Of a DNA stretch of 5,664 nt, positions 1 through 5,605 are shown piece by piece. The stretch comes from Bacteroidia bacterium. Lineage in GTDB: Bacteria > Bacteroidota > Bacteroidia > Flavobacteriales > NORP286. A program made the position numbers and the translations under genes. The stretch's first letter is position 1. Each line of letters opens with the position of its first letter. The stretch covers positions 1 to 5,664 of the forward strand of contig JAESTI010000410.1 in assembly GCA_016763665.1 (NCBI GenBank), written 5' to 3'. The notes under the pieces are model-generated. The model did no database searches. It was not told the DNA's origin and saw only the letters and a list, made by a program, of their open reading frames with translations.

Positions 1-61
1 CGAATGTTGCGGCAACCACCGCAGCCGTCGCTGTAGCTGTCAATTTCTTCAAGAAAGTCAT
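1..61 (-). CDS. TRAP transporter solute-binding protein, N-terminal fragment (signal peptide only)
   Basis: Only the first 20 codons are present; the gene runs off the window. The start ATG (61-59) lies 6 nt after a perfect AGGAGG. The peptide begins MTFLKKLTATATAAVVAATF: two lysines, then an Ala/Thr/Val-rich hydrophobic stretch, as in a Sec signal peptide. That it is the periplasmic DctP-type binding protein of a TRAP transporter is inferred from its place directly after a DctM-like 3' end, since the signal peptide alone does not identify a family. GC content and the strong ribosome binding site are unlike the Bacteroidota genes further on, so the fragment probably comes from a proteobacterium. 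Confidence 0.5.
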   Translation of the reverse strand, partial: MTFLKKLTATATAAVVAATF

Positions 62-67
62 GGAAAT

Positions 68-73
68 CCTCCT
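68..73 (-). promoter_or_regulatory. Strong Shine-Dalgarno site of the binding-protein gene
   Basis: The minus strand reads AGGAGG, then 6 nt, then ATG at 61. It decides the start of the fragment at 1-61. No other gene in this window has such a site, which marks the segment as coming from a different translation-initiation style. Confidence 0.65.
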
Positions 74-128
74 AGTTGGGTTTAGTCGTTGGGTTAGATG
101 GTGAGCATTACGCTCTTTATGCGGCCCT

Positions 129-554
129 TTATCTCCACCGCGTTACAAGCCGAGCATTCTGGGCACGGCAAGAGTCAAATCCGGCCAATAAGCAATGACA
201 AAAAGCACGATCACTTCGCCCAAAAGGAAGGGCCAAAGCGACTTGGCACAGTGCTATTTCATGATTTGAGAGTAAAAATTTTATCAATTTGGCTAAGGAA
301 AGTACAGCCAACAAGATTCCAGACACCAATGCAATTAGAAAGTAGCCATTAATTTTTTCTTCTAATGCTTTCCATTTCCCTGTAAATAAAAGTTTAACAG
401 CCTCTAGATCAACGCTGTTTAAGCTTCCAATGAGCTTTTCATAAATACCTGTAATGAAAGCGATGGTGCCTCCGGAAACTCCTGGAATTACGTCTGCTGC
501 TCCCATAGCCATTGCTTTTATGGCAACAGAAATGTAGTATTTAAAATTTTTCAT
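129..554 (-). CDS. DUF368 family protein (polyprenyl-phosphate translocase, PopT-like), truncated by the join
   Basis: Residues 1-102 are a clear DUF368 N-terminus. The family signature is seen as GAADVIPGVSGGT (18-30) followed by the GIYEKLIGSL segment (36-45), with a second hydrophobic segment at about 71-96. DUF368 proteins are inner-membrane proteins of about 300 residues; some members have been shown to recycle undecaprenyl phosphate across the membrane. After LLSNHEIAL (residues 94-102), where the family usually continues with W-S-F-F-F-G, the frame instead reads out-of-frame TRAP-permease DNA, so residues about 103-141 are not genuine. The start ATG (554-552) is directly followed by the usual short basic N-terminus. 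It lies 136 nt after the cdo stop and could be a separate unit. The gene is probably intact in the real genome and broken only in this assembly. Confidence 0.8.
   Translation of the reverse strand: MKNFKYYISVAIKAMAMGAADVIPGVSGGTIAFITGIYEKLIGSLNSVDLEAVKLLFTGKWKALEEKINGYFLIALVSGILLAVLSLAKLIKFLLSNHEIALCQVALALPFGRSDRAFCHCLLAGFDSCRAQNARLVTRWR
143..247 (-). pseudogene. TRAP transporter large permease (DctM-like), C-terminal fragment
   Basis: On the minus strand, an open frame from about 247 to a TAA at 145-143 encodes the last 34 residues, AKSLWPFLLGEVIVLFVIAY followed by WPDLTLAVPRMLGL. A final hydrophobic helix with a PFLL start, then a W/F-P-x-L-x-L-x-x-P pattern close to the stop, is typical of the end of TRAP (DctM, 12-helix inner-membrane) permeases. 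About 21 of 33 third codon positions are G or C, unlike the AT-rich genes beyond 250. The gene is 5'-truncated at the join with the DUF368 gene: in this frame a TAG lies only a few codons upstream (254-256). A signal-peptide gene follows 81 nt downstream, matching a permease - binding protein order. Too short for certainty. Confidence 0.55.
241..258. other. Chimeric junction between Bacteroidota DNA and higher-GC proteobacterial-like DNA
   Basis: To the right, the minus strand encodes DUF368 up to about the codons for I-A-L (257-249). To the left, from about 247, it encodes a TRAP permease C-terminus in another frame. GC is about 51% over 1-240 (122 of 240 by hand count) against 35% over 301-360. 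Both genes are cut internally, with no transposase, inverted repeat, target duplication or tRNA at the join. This favours an assembly or amplification chimera over a natural insertion. Confidence 0.7.
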
Positions 555-618
555 AAAAGGAACCGGATCGGGGACAATTGTAGTTTATAACTGAGTAGTA
601 CTTGTTTTTCTAATAATG

Positions 619-626
619 CGAATATA
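619..626 (-). promoter_or_regulatory. Candidate -7 box upstream of the DUF368 gene
   Basis: The minus strand reads TAGTATATTCG, in which TATATTCG differs by one base from the Bacteroidota -7 consensus TAnnTTTG. It lies 64 nt upstream of the ATG at 554. The identical 11-mer occurs upstream of the TPR gene (4696-4686). No convincing TTG -33 element is seen at the usual spacing, so this is tentative. Confidence 0.3.
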
Positions 627-653
627 CTAATGAATACAAATGATACTAATATC

Positions 654-683
654 TACGAATTACGAATTAACGATTTTACGAAT
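654..683. repeat. Short intergenic TACGAAT repeats
   Basis: Three copies of TACGAAT lie at 654-660, 661-667 and 677-683, the first two in direct tandem, in the 136-nt gap between cdo and the DUF368 gene. A fourth copy lies at 4684-4690, in the gap upstream of the TPR gene. On the minus strand they read ATTCGTA. No strong hairpin with a T-tract is visible in this gap, so I see no intrinsic terminator after cdo. Confidence 0.45.
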
Positions 684-690
684 ACCCGGC

Positions 691-1254
691 TTAGGAATTG
701 CTGGTTAATTCCCCTTTTTCAGAGAAATAAGTCAATTTTCGTTTATTTATTTTCCCTTTTTCCAGATCGTAAACGTTGCAAAAATTTATTGGATTTGCGT
801 ATAGATGAATTGTAATTGCAGGTTCTTTTCCTGAATTCTTAATGATGTGTAAACCGATACCATCGTGAATGTATGCTACTTGCCCTTTAGCAAAGATTGT
901 TTCGTTAGTTTCTTTTAAAACGCAGTTGTCGTTTTCTTCAGATTCAATTTTATATTGAACCTCTTCCATTTGGCCTTTAGCAATATACATCCAGCAATCT
1001 TGACCCTCATGGTTATGGATAGGGCTGTATTGTCCAACATCCCAACAAAGCACAATTAACTCATATGCTTTAGTTCTTTCAATAAGGTTTCTTGTGTAAA
1101 ACTCCTTACGCCAATGACAATATGGCTTCAAATCGTTTTCGTCCATATCAATGGCATTCATAACATTGCCATACTCCACAAAATTCTTCACTTCAGGATC
1201 AAGTGAATTGACCAGGGTTTCTACGGATTTAATGGTTAGGATATTGTCAATCAT
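691..1254 (-). CDS. cdo: Cysteine dioxygenase (cupin, Fe(II)), thiol type I
   Basis: A 187-residue cupin that oxidises L-cysteine with O2 to L-cysteine sulfinate in the cytoplasm. The active site of the well-studied mammalian enzyme can be read across: YTRNL gives Y53 and R55 (substrate carboxylate; rat Y58/R60), SPIHNHEGQDCW gives iron ligands H80 and H82 plus C87 (rat H86/H88/C93), IGLH gives the third ligand H136 (rat H140), and HLY gives H150 and Y152 (rat H155/Y157). Length is close to the usual 180-200. The start ATG overlaps the TGA of the upstream NifS-like gene by 4 nt (ATGA), which suggests translational coupling and joint function. Unusually for bacteria, the cysteine that cross-links to the tyrosine in animal enzymes is present at C87. 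A 3-mercaptopropionate dioxygenase is less likely because R55 sits at the Arg60 position. Function is well supported; the pathway role is inferred from neighbours. Confidence 0.9.
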   Translation of the reverse strand: MIDNILTIKSVETLVNSLDPEVKNFVEYGNVMNAIDMDENDLKPYCHWRKEFYTRNLIERTKAYELIVLCWDVGQYSPIHNHEGQDCWMYIAKGQMEEVQYKIESEENDNCVLKETNETIFAKGQVAYIHDGIGLHIIKNSGKEPAITIHLYANPINFCNVYDLEKGKINKRKLTYFSEKGELTSNS

Positions 1255-2402
1255 GATAATACCTTTTCAGTTTCATAAATTTTGGAAATGGTATTTACAA
1301 AATAACTGATGTCTTCTTTTGTGGTTCCCCAACCAAAACTAATTCTTAAAGTTGACTGAGCAACTTCTTTTGAAATTTTCATTGCTGTTAGCACATGCGA
1401 GGGATCACCGGTTGTTGCTGCTGCTCCGGCAGAAACACAAATGCCATGATTGGACAGTTCAGTTTGAAGAAAATCAGCTGACATTCCTTCAAAAGTCGCT
1501 GAAATAGTATTTGATAATCTATCTCCATTTCCATGAAATGTAACACGGTCATTAAACGATTCTTGTAAGCCAAGTTTTAACACTGCAGATAATTCTTCTG
1601 AAGATGTTTGATTTGCAAATTCTCCTTGTTCTAATAACTCCAATGCCCTTCCGAATGCAGCTGCTCCGGCTGCATTTTCAGTACCATTACGCATACCACA
1701 TTGCTGTCCGCACCCGTGAATTAAAGGGTCAATCTCAATATTTTCTTTTAATATCAACACTCCTACACCCTTAGGGGAGTATAGTTTATGTGCAGAGAAT
1801 GACATGGAATCTACCCCCAAAGCCTTAAAATCTATGGGCATTTTTCCTAAAGAACATACGGCATCTGTATGACAAATGACGTTTTTCTCTTTACAAATTT
1901 GGGCAATTTCTTTGATAGGTTGTATAATGCCTGTCTCATTATTGGCAAGCATTACAGATACCAAATAAGTATCTTCTCTAATGGCATTTTTTAAGTCGTT
2001 CAATTCAACTATGCCATCAGCATTAACTGGTAATAGAGTTAGATCCAGGTTATAAGATTCACTAATATATTTGGCGGTTCTTAGTATAGATTTGTGCTCA
2101 ATTGAAGAAATAATAAAGTGCTTTTTCCCATTTTTTAAGGCAGGTTGAACCAAACCTTTTAAGAACCAATTGTTAGATTCTGTTCCACCTGAAGTAAACC
2201 AAATTTCGCTGGTAGAACAGTTGATAACATTTGCTATGTTTTTTTTTGCAGACTCTATTTCGTGTGAAGCATTGTTGCCTCCTAAATGAGCACTGGAAGG
2301 ATTGGCATATAAAGCCGTTACCTCATTGAATTTTTCTAAAACTTTAGGATGAAGTGGGGTAGAAGCGTTATAATCAAGATAGCAGTTATTCCCGTCTTTC
2401 AT
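1251..2402 (-). CDS. NifS/IscS-like PLP enzyme lacking the catalytic cysteine; candidate cysteine sulfinate desulfinase
   Basis: A 383-residue class-V aminotransferase-fold protein, aligned by eye to E. coli IscS with identical numbering around the cofactor. It keeps the YLDYNASTP start (8-16), TSGGTESNN (70-78), H103, ANNETG with N155, D180, the PLP lysine K206 in SAHK, phosphate-binding T241 in RNGTEN, and the carboxylate arginine R353. The persulfide cysteine of IscS (C328, in SGSAC) is alanine here: SAGAAATTGDPSHVL, A329, codon GCA at about 1416-1418, with a loop about two residues shorter. Q183, which contacts PLP, is C183, and C231/C235 replace usual Gly/Arg. A normal sulfur-transferring cysteine desulfurase is therefore unlikely. 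The gene lies between comA (17-nt overlap) and cdo (4-nt overlap), so removal of sulfite from cysteine sulfinate, giving alanine, is the best guess. Alternatives are selenocysteine lyase, a cysteine C-S lyase or an aminotransferase. The fold is certain, the substrate inferred. Confidence 0.85.
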   Translation of the reverse strand: MKDGNNCYLDYNASTPLHPKVLEKFNEVTALYANPSSAHLGGNNASHEIESAKKNIANVINCSTSEIWFTSGGTESNNWFLKGLVQPALKNGKKHFIISSIEHKSILRTAKYISESYNLDLTLLPVNADGIVELNDLKNAIREDTYLVSVMLANNETGIIQPIKEIAQICKEKNVICHTDAVCSLGKMPIDFKALGVDSMSFSAHKLYSPKGVGVLILKENIEIDPLIHGCGQQCGMRNGTENAAGAAAFGRALELLEQGEFANQTSSEELSAVLKLGLQESFNDRVTFHGNGDRLSNTISATFEGMSADFLQTELSNHGICVSAGAAATTGDPSHVLTAMKISKEVAQSTLRISFGWGTTKEDISYFVNTISKIYETEKVLS

Positions 2403-3198
2403 TTTTCGCAGTTTGCTTCACTGTGTTTTCGGCTCCGTTTCCATTTAAGAAAAATGAAAAGGTATCACTTCTTAAACCTAATCGTAATGTTTCTACAGGG
2501 ATTACTTCATTCGGAGCAATATTTCCAAGATTAACATTAGCTCCCAATAGTTTAATAAAATATATTTGTTGAGGTTTTAAAGGAGCTTCCCACAAGATCT
2601 GATCCTGGTCAATTTTAGTTAATATTTCCTGAACAAGACCTGATCTTACTTCACCTGTACCTCTGTAAAGTCCAACATTACCACTTTCTCGTGCTTCTGC
2701 AATAACTTTCCATGCACCGGCCTCAATTTCTTTTTGGATAAATTCTATCCACTTATATGGCGGATAAATCACATCCGCATCCTTAGATCCTACTTCAGAA
2801 AGTACAGTTACTTGTTTTGATAAATCTTCTATGTACTTGCATTTTTCATCATGCTCCATTGTCATAGAACCATCGGATACTTCACAAAACTCCAGATCGT
2901 ATTTATCCAGTAACTTTTTGTAGTCATCATACTGACCTCTAACTACAAATGCCTCAAACAATGTTCCACCAAAATAAGTCTTAATGCCTGCATTCTTGTA
3001 AGCAGTTAACTTATCTTTAAGATTAGCTGTAACAAATGAGGTTGCCCAGCCGAATTTCACAAAATCTGTAAATTCTGCGGACATAGAAATGAAATTCTCT
3101 ACTTCATTAATGCTAAGTCCTTTGTCCATCACCATTGTGATGCCAGCTTCTCTTGGTTTGCTGGTCCTCTCTGGAAGGTCGTTCAATGAGTAATTCAC
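2386..3198 (-). CDS. comA: Phosphosulfolactate synthase family protein (ComA-like)
   Basis: A 270-residue TIM-barrel protein of the ComA family, whose characterised members add sulfite to phosphoenolpyruvate to give (2R)-phospho-3-sulfolactate. Family landmarks in order: RTSKPREAGITMVMDKG (11-27), DFVKFGWATS (45-54), FGGTLFE (76-82), CEVSDGS (105-111), LSEVGSKD (133-140), AEARESG (167-173), and the EAPLKPQQIYFIKLLGANVN segment followed by LGNI (204-227). Residues about 252-270 are a polar tail that overlaps the next gene. The start is GTG (3198-3196): no in-frame ATG precedes the conserved block, and a TAA at 3213-3211 closes the frame upstream. There is no Shine-Dalgarno. It overlaps the NifS-like gene by 17 nt. 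In archaea the product feeds coenzyme M and in Bacillus spores sulfolactate; its fate in Bacteroidota is not shown by this window, which has no ComB phosphatase or dehydrogenase. Plant HSA32 proteins belong to the same family without shown activity, so the reaction is likely but not proven. Confidence 0.85.
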   Translation of the reverse strand: MNYSLNDLPERTSKPREAGITMVMDKGLSINEVENFISMSAEFTDFVKFGWATSFVTANLKDKLTAYKNAGIKTYFGGTLFEAFVVRGQYDDYKKLLDKYDLEFCEVSDGSMTMEHDEKCKYIEDLSKQVTVLSEVGSKDADVIYPPYKWIEFIQKEIEAGAWKVIAEARESGNVGLYRGTGEVRSGLVQEILTKIDQDQILWEAPLKPQQIYFIKLLGANVNLGNIAPNEVIPVETLRLGLRSDTFSFFLNGNGAENTVKQTAKNERRE

Positions 3199-3218
3199 AC
3201 TTAAAATTATTTAGATGG

Positions 3219-3226
3219 CAAATTTA
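3219..3226 (-). promoter_or_regulatory. Candidate -7 box of the comA - nifS-like - cdo operon
   Basis: The minus strand reads TAAATTTG, an exact match to the Bacteroidota TAnnTTTG -7 consensus, 20 nt upstream of the GTG start of the comA-like gene and inside the 54-nt gap after the TPR gene. A clear TTG -33 element is not seen. If real, the trio has its own promoter and a very short leader, and need not be read through from the TPR gene. AT-rich gaps can match this motif by chance. Confidence 0.4.
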
Positions 3227-3252
3227 AGAAGAAATTTGGAAAAGAGAGTAAA

Positions 3253-4659
3253 TTATGGCTTATATAGGTTTATGAGATCTTGAATGATCTTATTGTTTTT
3301 TAAGTGGGGATAGTGTTCAAAGATCAAGTTATGTTTAGAGTAATCTCTAGTTAATGCTTGTTCTAAATAAACTGCGCCTTCTTTGTATTTATTTTGCTTG
3401 AAGAAATATACAGATATCAAATAATAATAATCTACAAATTCAGGATTATGCCTGATACCTTCAAATAAAGTATCAATTGCTGTATCAAGTTGCTTGTCTT
3501 CAAATAAAGCATAAGACCAATCCATCCAGATATCTGTACTTTCCGGAGCGAGTTCTGCTACTCTTTTATATGCACCGGTTGCAGACTCAACATTGCCAAG
3601 TTTTGCCTCAGCATCTCCAAGTGCATGCCAATATTCCGGATTTTTACTATCTAGTTTTATAGATTTTTTAAAGAAATGAATAGATTCAAACCATCTCTCT
3701 TCGTTTTCTAAAGTTATTCCAATACCAAACCATGCTTCAGCCAATTCAGGGTCAATTTTGGTTGCTTTTTTATAAAAAGAACGGGCCTCGTCCATTTTTT
3801 CCAGCTTCTCATAACATTCTCCTATATTATAATAGGTTACCGCTTCAGGAGATTCATATTCGAAAGTACATTTGTAAATTTCAATAGCATCCTCATATTT
3901 CTCCATGTTGGCCAATGTATTGCCTTTGTTGAAATGAGCAGCAGCAAAATTCTCTTTTATCAGGATAGCATAATCATATGCCATGATAGCCTTGTCGTAT
4001 TTCTCTAACTTATTATAAACATTTCCTAAATTATACCAAGCTGCATAGGAGTAAGGTTCTTTATCAATAAATTGGTCGTAGAATTCAATGCTCTCTTGAG
4101 ACTGATTGATCAGATCATAGCAAAATGCTATTTCATAGAGTATCTCTTCATTGTTTGGATTTTCATCTAAACATTGTTTTAGTAAGCGAATCGCTTTTTC
4201 GAAATTTCCCTGGTTTTGATATACAGTAGCCAGGCAAAGATAAATTTCATCTTTATCTTCAGATATCGGTAAGGCTGTAGTATAACACTTAATGGCTTCA
4301 TTATAACAACCCAGGTAATTGTAAGCATCTCCTCTAAGCAATAATATATCAGGGCTGGATGGTTCTAATACTTCAGCTTTGTCTAAAACTTCAAGCGCTG
4401 TTTTGTAGTCTGTTGTATTGATTAGGATCTGTGCTTTCTTTATAAGAAAAGTAGCATCAAAGGAATATTGCGATATGGCATATTTTACAACACGAAGAGC
4501 TCGAACAGGATCGTGTTTATCAAGGTAGTAATCAATAATATTTTCAAAAGCATCAGGTTCAAAGAAATATTGATCCTTTTTTCGTAGCATTTCTTCAAAC
4601 CGTTGAACGGAAGATTTCTGATCTTCTTCGTTAAATTCGTCTTCAAACTCTTCTCTCAT
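3253..4659 (-). CDS. Tetratricopeptide repeat protein, about 12 TPRs, cytoplasmic
   Basis: A 468-residue protein made almost wholly of 34-residue helical repeats, with TPR phase from about residue 36 to about 441: for example AWYNLGNVYNKLEKYDKAI (207-225), VTYYNIGECYEKLEKMDEA (274-292) and YWHALGDAEAKLGNVESA (343-360), often followed by P at the repeat end (NP 167-168, DP 303-304, AP 371-372, NP 405-406). The first 20 residues are very acidic (MREEFEDEFNEED). There is no signal peptide or membrane segment, so it is probably a cytoplasmic scaffold or adaptor; the partner cannot be read from sequence. It is the first minus-strand gene after the divergent gap with lpxH, and the comA-like gene follows after 54 nt. 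From memory, a similar TPR gene often sits near DUF368 and phosphosulfolactate synthase genes in flavobacteria, so it may be a conserved neighbour without a sulfur role. No ribosome binding site is seen. Confidence 0.85.
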   Translation of the reverse strand: MREEFEDEFNEEDQKSSVQRFEEMLRKKDQYFFEPDAFENIIDYYLDKHDPVRALRVVKYAISQYSFDATFLIKKAQILINTTDYKTALEVLDKAEVLEPSSPDILLLRGDAYNYLGCYNEAIKCYTTALPISEDKDEIYLCLATVYQNQGNFEKAIRLLKQCLDENPNNEEILYEIAFCYDLINQSQESIEFYDQFIDKEPYSYAAWYNLGNVYNKLEKYDKAIMAYDYAILIKENFAAAHFNKGNTLANMEKYEDAIEIYKCTFEYESPEAVTYYNIGECYEKLEKMDEARSFYKKATKIDPELAEAWFGIGITLENEERWFESIHFFKKSIKLDSKNPEYWHALGDAEAKLGNVESATGAYKRVAELAPESTDIWMDWSYALFEDKQLDTAIDTLFEGIRHNPEFVDYYYLISVYFFKQNKYKEGAVYLEQALTRDYSKHNLIFEHYPHLKNNKIIQDLINLYKP

Positions 4660-4685
4660 CTATCGTAGGATAAAATTAGTTTTTA

Positions 4686-4693
4686 CGAATATA
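4686..4693 (-). promoter_or_regulatory. Candidate -7 box of the TPR gene
   Basis: The minus strand reads TAGTATATTCG, with TATATTCG one base from TAnnTTTG, 26 nt upstream of the TPR ATG at 4659. The same 11-mer precedes the DUF368 gene. It overlaps a TACGAAT copy (4684-4690). The -33 element is unclear. Confidence 0.35.
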
Positions 4694-4766
4694 CTACAAA
4701 TACCCCAATTTTCAGTACGAAATCAACCCTACTTTTCAACAAGTCCATGGGGATAACTCCTACTAT

Positions 4767-4794
4767 TTATACTATATTTGTTATACTATATTTG
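4767..4794 (+). repeat. Perfect 14-bp tandem duplication (2 copies)
   Basis: TTATACTATATTTG occurs at 4767-4780 and again directly at 4781-4794 with no mismatch. Each copy contains TATATTTG, a full match to the Bacteroidota -7 consensus. The duplication lies in the 178-nt divergent gap, 44 nt upstream of lpxH. Confidence 0.8.
4773..4794 (+). promoter_or_regulatory. Candidate twin -7 boxes of the lpxH promoter
   Basis: TATATTTG at 4773-4780 and at 4787-4794 both fit TAnnTTTG, 14 bp apart. They would give transcription starts about 50 and 36 nt upstream of the GTG at 4838. No good TTG -33 element stands about 20 bp upstream of either box. Only the second box may be used, or both. Confidence 0.45.
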
Positions 4795-4837
4795 TCACAA
4801 AAATGTTATAGTAAAAGCGATATAATCCTTACAGGAC

Positions 4838-5602
4838 GTGGATGACAAAAAAATTTATTTTGCTTCTGATTTTCACTTGGGTTCTGATCATTTCGGGAAT
4901 TCATTAGAAAGAGAGAAGCGAATTATTCGTTGGTTAGACCATATAAAAAATGACGCCGCTGAGCTGTATTTGGTTGGTGATATATTTGAGTTTTGGTTTG
5001 AATATAAACGTGCGGTACCTAAAGGATTTGTTAGGTTGTTAGGTAAGTTAGCTGAGATATCCGATTCGGGAATACCCATTCATTACCTTACAGGAAATCA
5101 TGATATTTGGTTAAAAACATATTTTCAGGAAGAACTTAACTTTAAGGTTTACTTTGAACCAGTTATCAGAGATATTAATGGCTTGAAGTTTTACATTGCT
5201 CATGGTGATGGCCTAGGCCCAGGAGATTTTGGCGGTAAGTTTGTGAATAGCATAATGAAGAATGGCATTGCCAAATGGTTGTTTGGTAAGATTCATCCTG
5301 ACTTGGGAATTAAGTTAGGGTATTACTTCTCACATAAAAGTGGAGTTAAAAGTAAAAGAAATGGAGAATTATATCACGGTGATGATAAAGAGCTATTGGT
5401 ACTGCACTCAAAGTCAGTTCTGGAAAAAGAGCATGTTGACTTTTTCATATTCGGACACCGACACATGGCTTTAGATATGAAATTGACCGAAACTTCCCGC
5501 TATGTGAATTTAGGAGATTGGCTTAATATCAACAGCTATGGTGAATTAGATGGCAAGAATTTTGAATTAAAATATTTTGAACAAGAGTTACCTGTTGTAT
5601 GA
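4838..5602 (+). CDS. lpxH: UDP-2,3-diacylglucosamine diphosphatase (LpxH-type metallophosphoesterase)
   Basis: A 254-residue calcineurin-like phosphoesterase. LpxH hydrolyses UDP-2,3-diacylglucosamine to lipid X and UMP at the inner face of the inner membrane, the fourth step of lipid A synthesis. The two-metal motifs are complete: SDFHLG (D11, H13), LVGDIFEFWFEY (D48), LTGNHDIWL (N87, H88), AHGDGLG (H122) and FGHRHMALD (H207, H209). The GDxFEFWFE form separates it from generic phosphoesterases. The start is GTG at 4838: an in-frame TAA lies at 4823-4825, and no ATG precedes the metal-binding Asp; the ATG at 4842 is out of frame. No Shine-Dalgarno is seen. The gene is divergent from the TPR gene and nearly touches a probable convergent gene downstream. 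Its presence shows an LPS-bearing outer membrane. Exact substrate is inferred from family motifs. Confidence 0.88.
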   Translation: MDDKKIYFASDFHLGSDHFGNSLEREKRIIRWLDHIKNDAAELYLVGDIFEFWFEYKRAVPKGFVRLLGKLAEISDSGIPIHYLTGNHDIWLKTYFQEELNFKVYFEPVIRDINGLKFYIAHGDGLGPGDFGGKFVNSIMKNGIAKWLFGKIHPDLGIKLGYYFSHKSGVKSKRNGELYHGDDKELLVLHSKSVLEKEHVDFFIFGHRHMALDMKLTETSRYVNLGDWLNINSYGELDGKNFELKYFEQELPVV

Positions 5603-5605
5603 TCT

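Noticed and set aside
129..248. Residues 103-141 of the DUF368 frame as a genuine C-terminal extension
   Set aside because: This DNA reads as a TRAP permease C-terminus in another frame, and the Cys/Arg-rich peptide here does not resemble a membrane protein.
98..352. Plus-strand open frame of 84 codons
   Set aside because: It crosses the chimeric join and lies opposite the TRAP and DUF368 coding on the minus strand; no family pattern is seen.
555..690. Intrinsic terminator or small RNA after cdo
   Set aside because: No stable GC-rich stem followed by a T-tract is visible on the minus strand, and the TACGAAT copies are direct, not inverted.
691..2402. Taurine synthesis (cysteine dioxygenase plus a PLP cysteine sulfinate decarboxylase)
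   Set aside because: The PLP partner is a NifS-fold protein, not a glutamate-decarboxylase-type enzyme, and it is linked to comA, which uses sulfite rather than hypotaurine.
1251..2402. Iron-sulfur cluster assembly (isc/suf) cysteine desulfurase
   Set aside because: The catalytic cysteine is absent and there is no scaffold, ferredoxin or suf gene nearby.
3477..3662. Small plus-strand open frame inside the TPR gene, with similar ones at 630-815 and 2349-2534 (plus) and at 1388-1573 and 4888-5079 (minus)
   Set aside because: All lie wholly or largely opposite or out of frame with well-supported genes, and none shows a recognisable domain.
3253..4659. TPR periodicity as a DNA repeat
   Set aside because: The 34-residue period is at protein level; the nucleotide sequence between repeats has diverged, with no CRISPR-like identical units.
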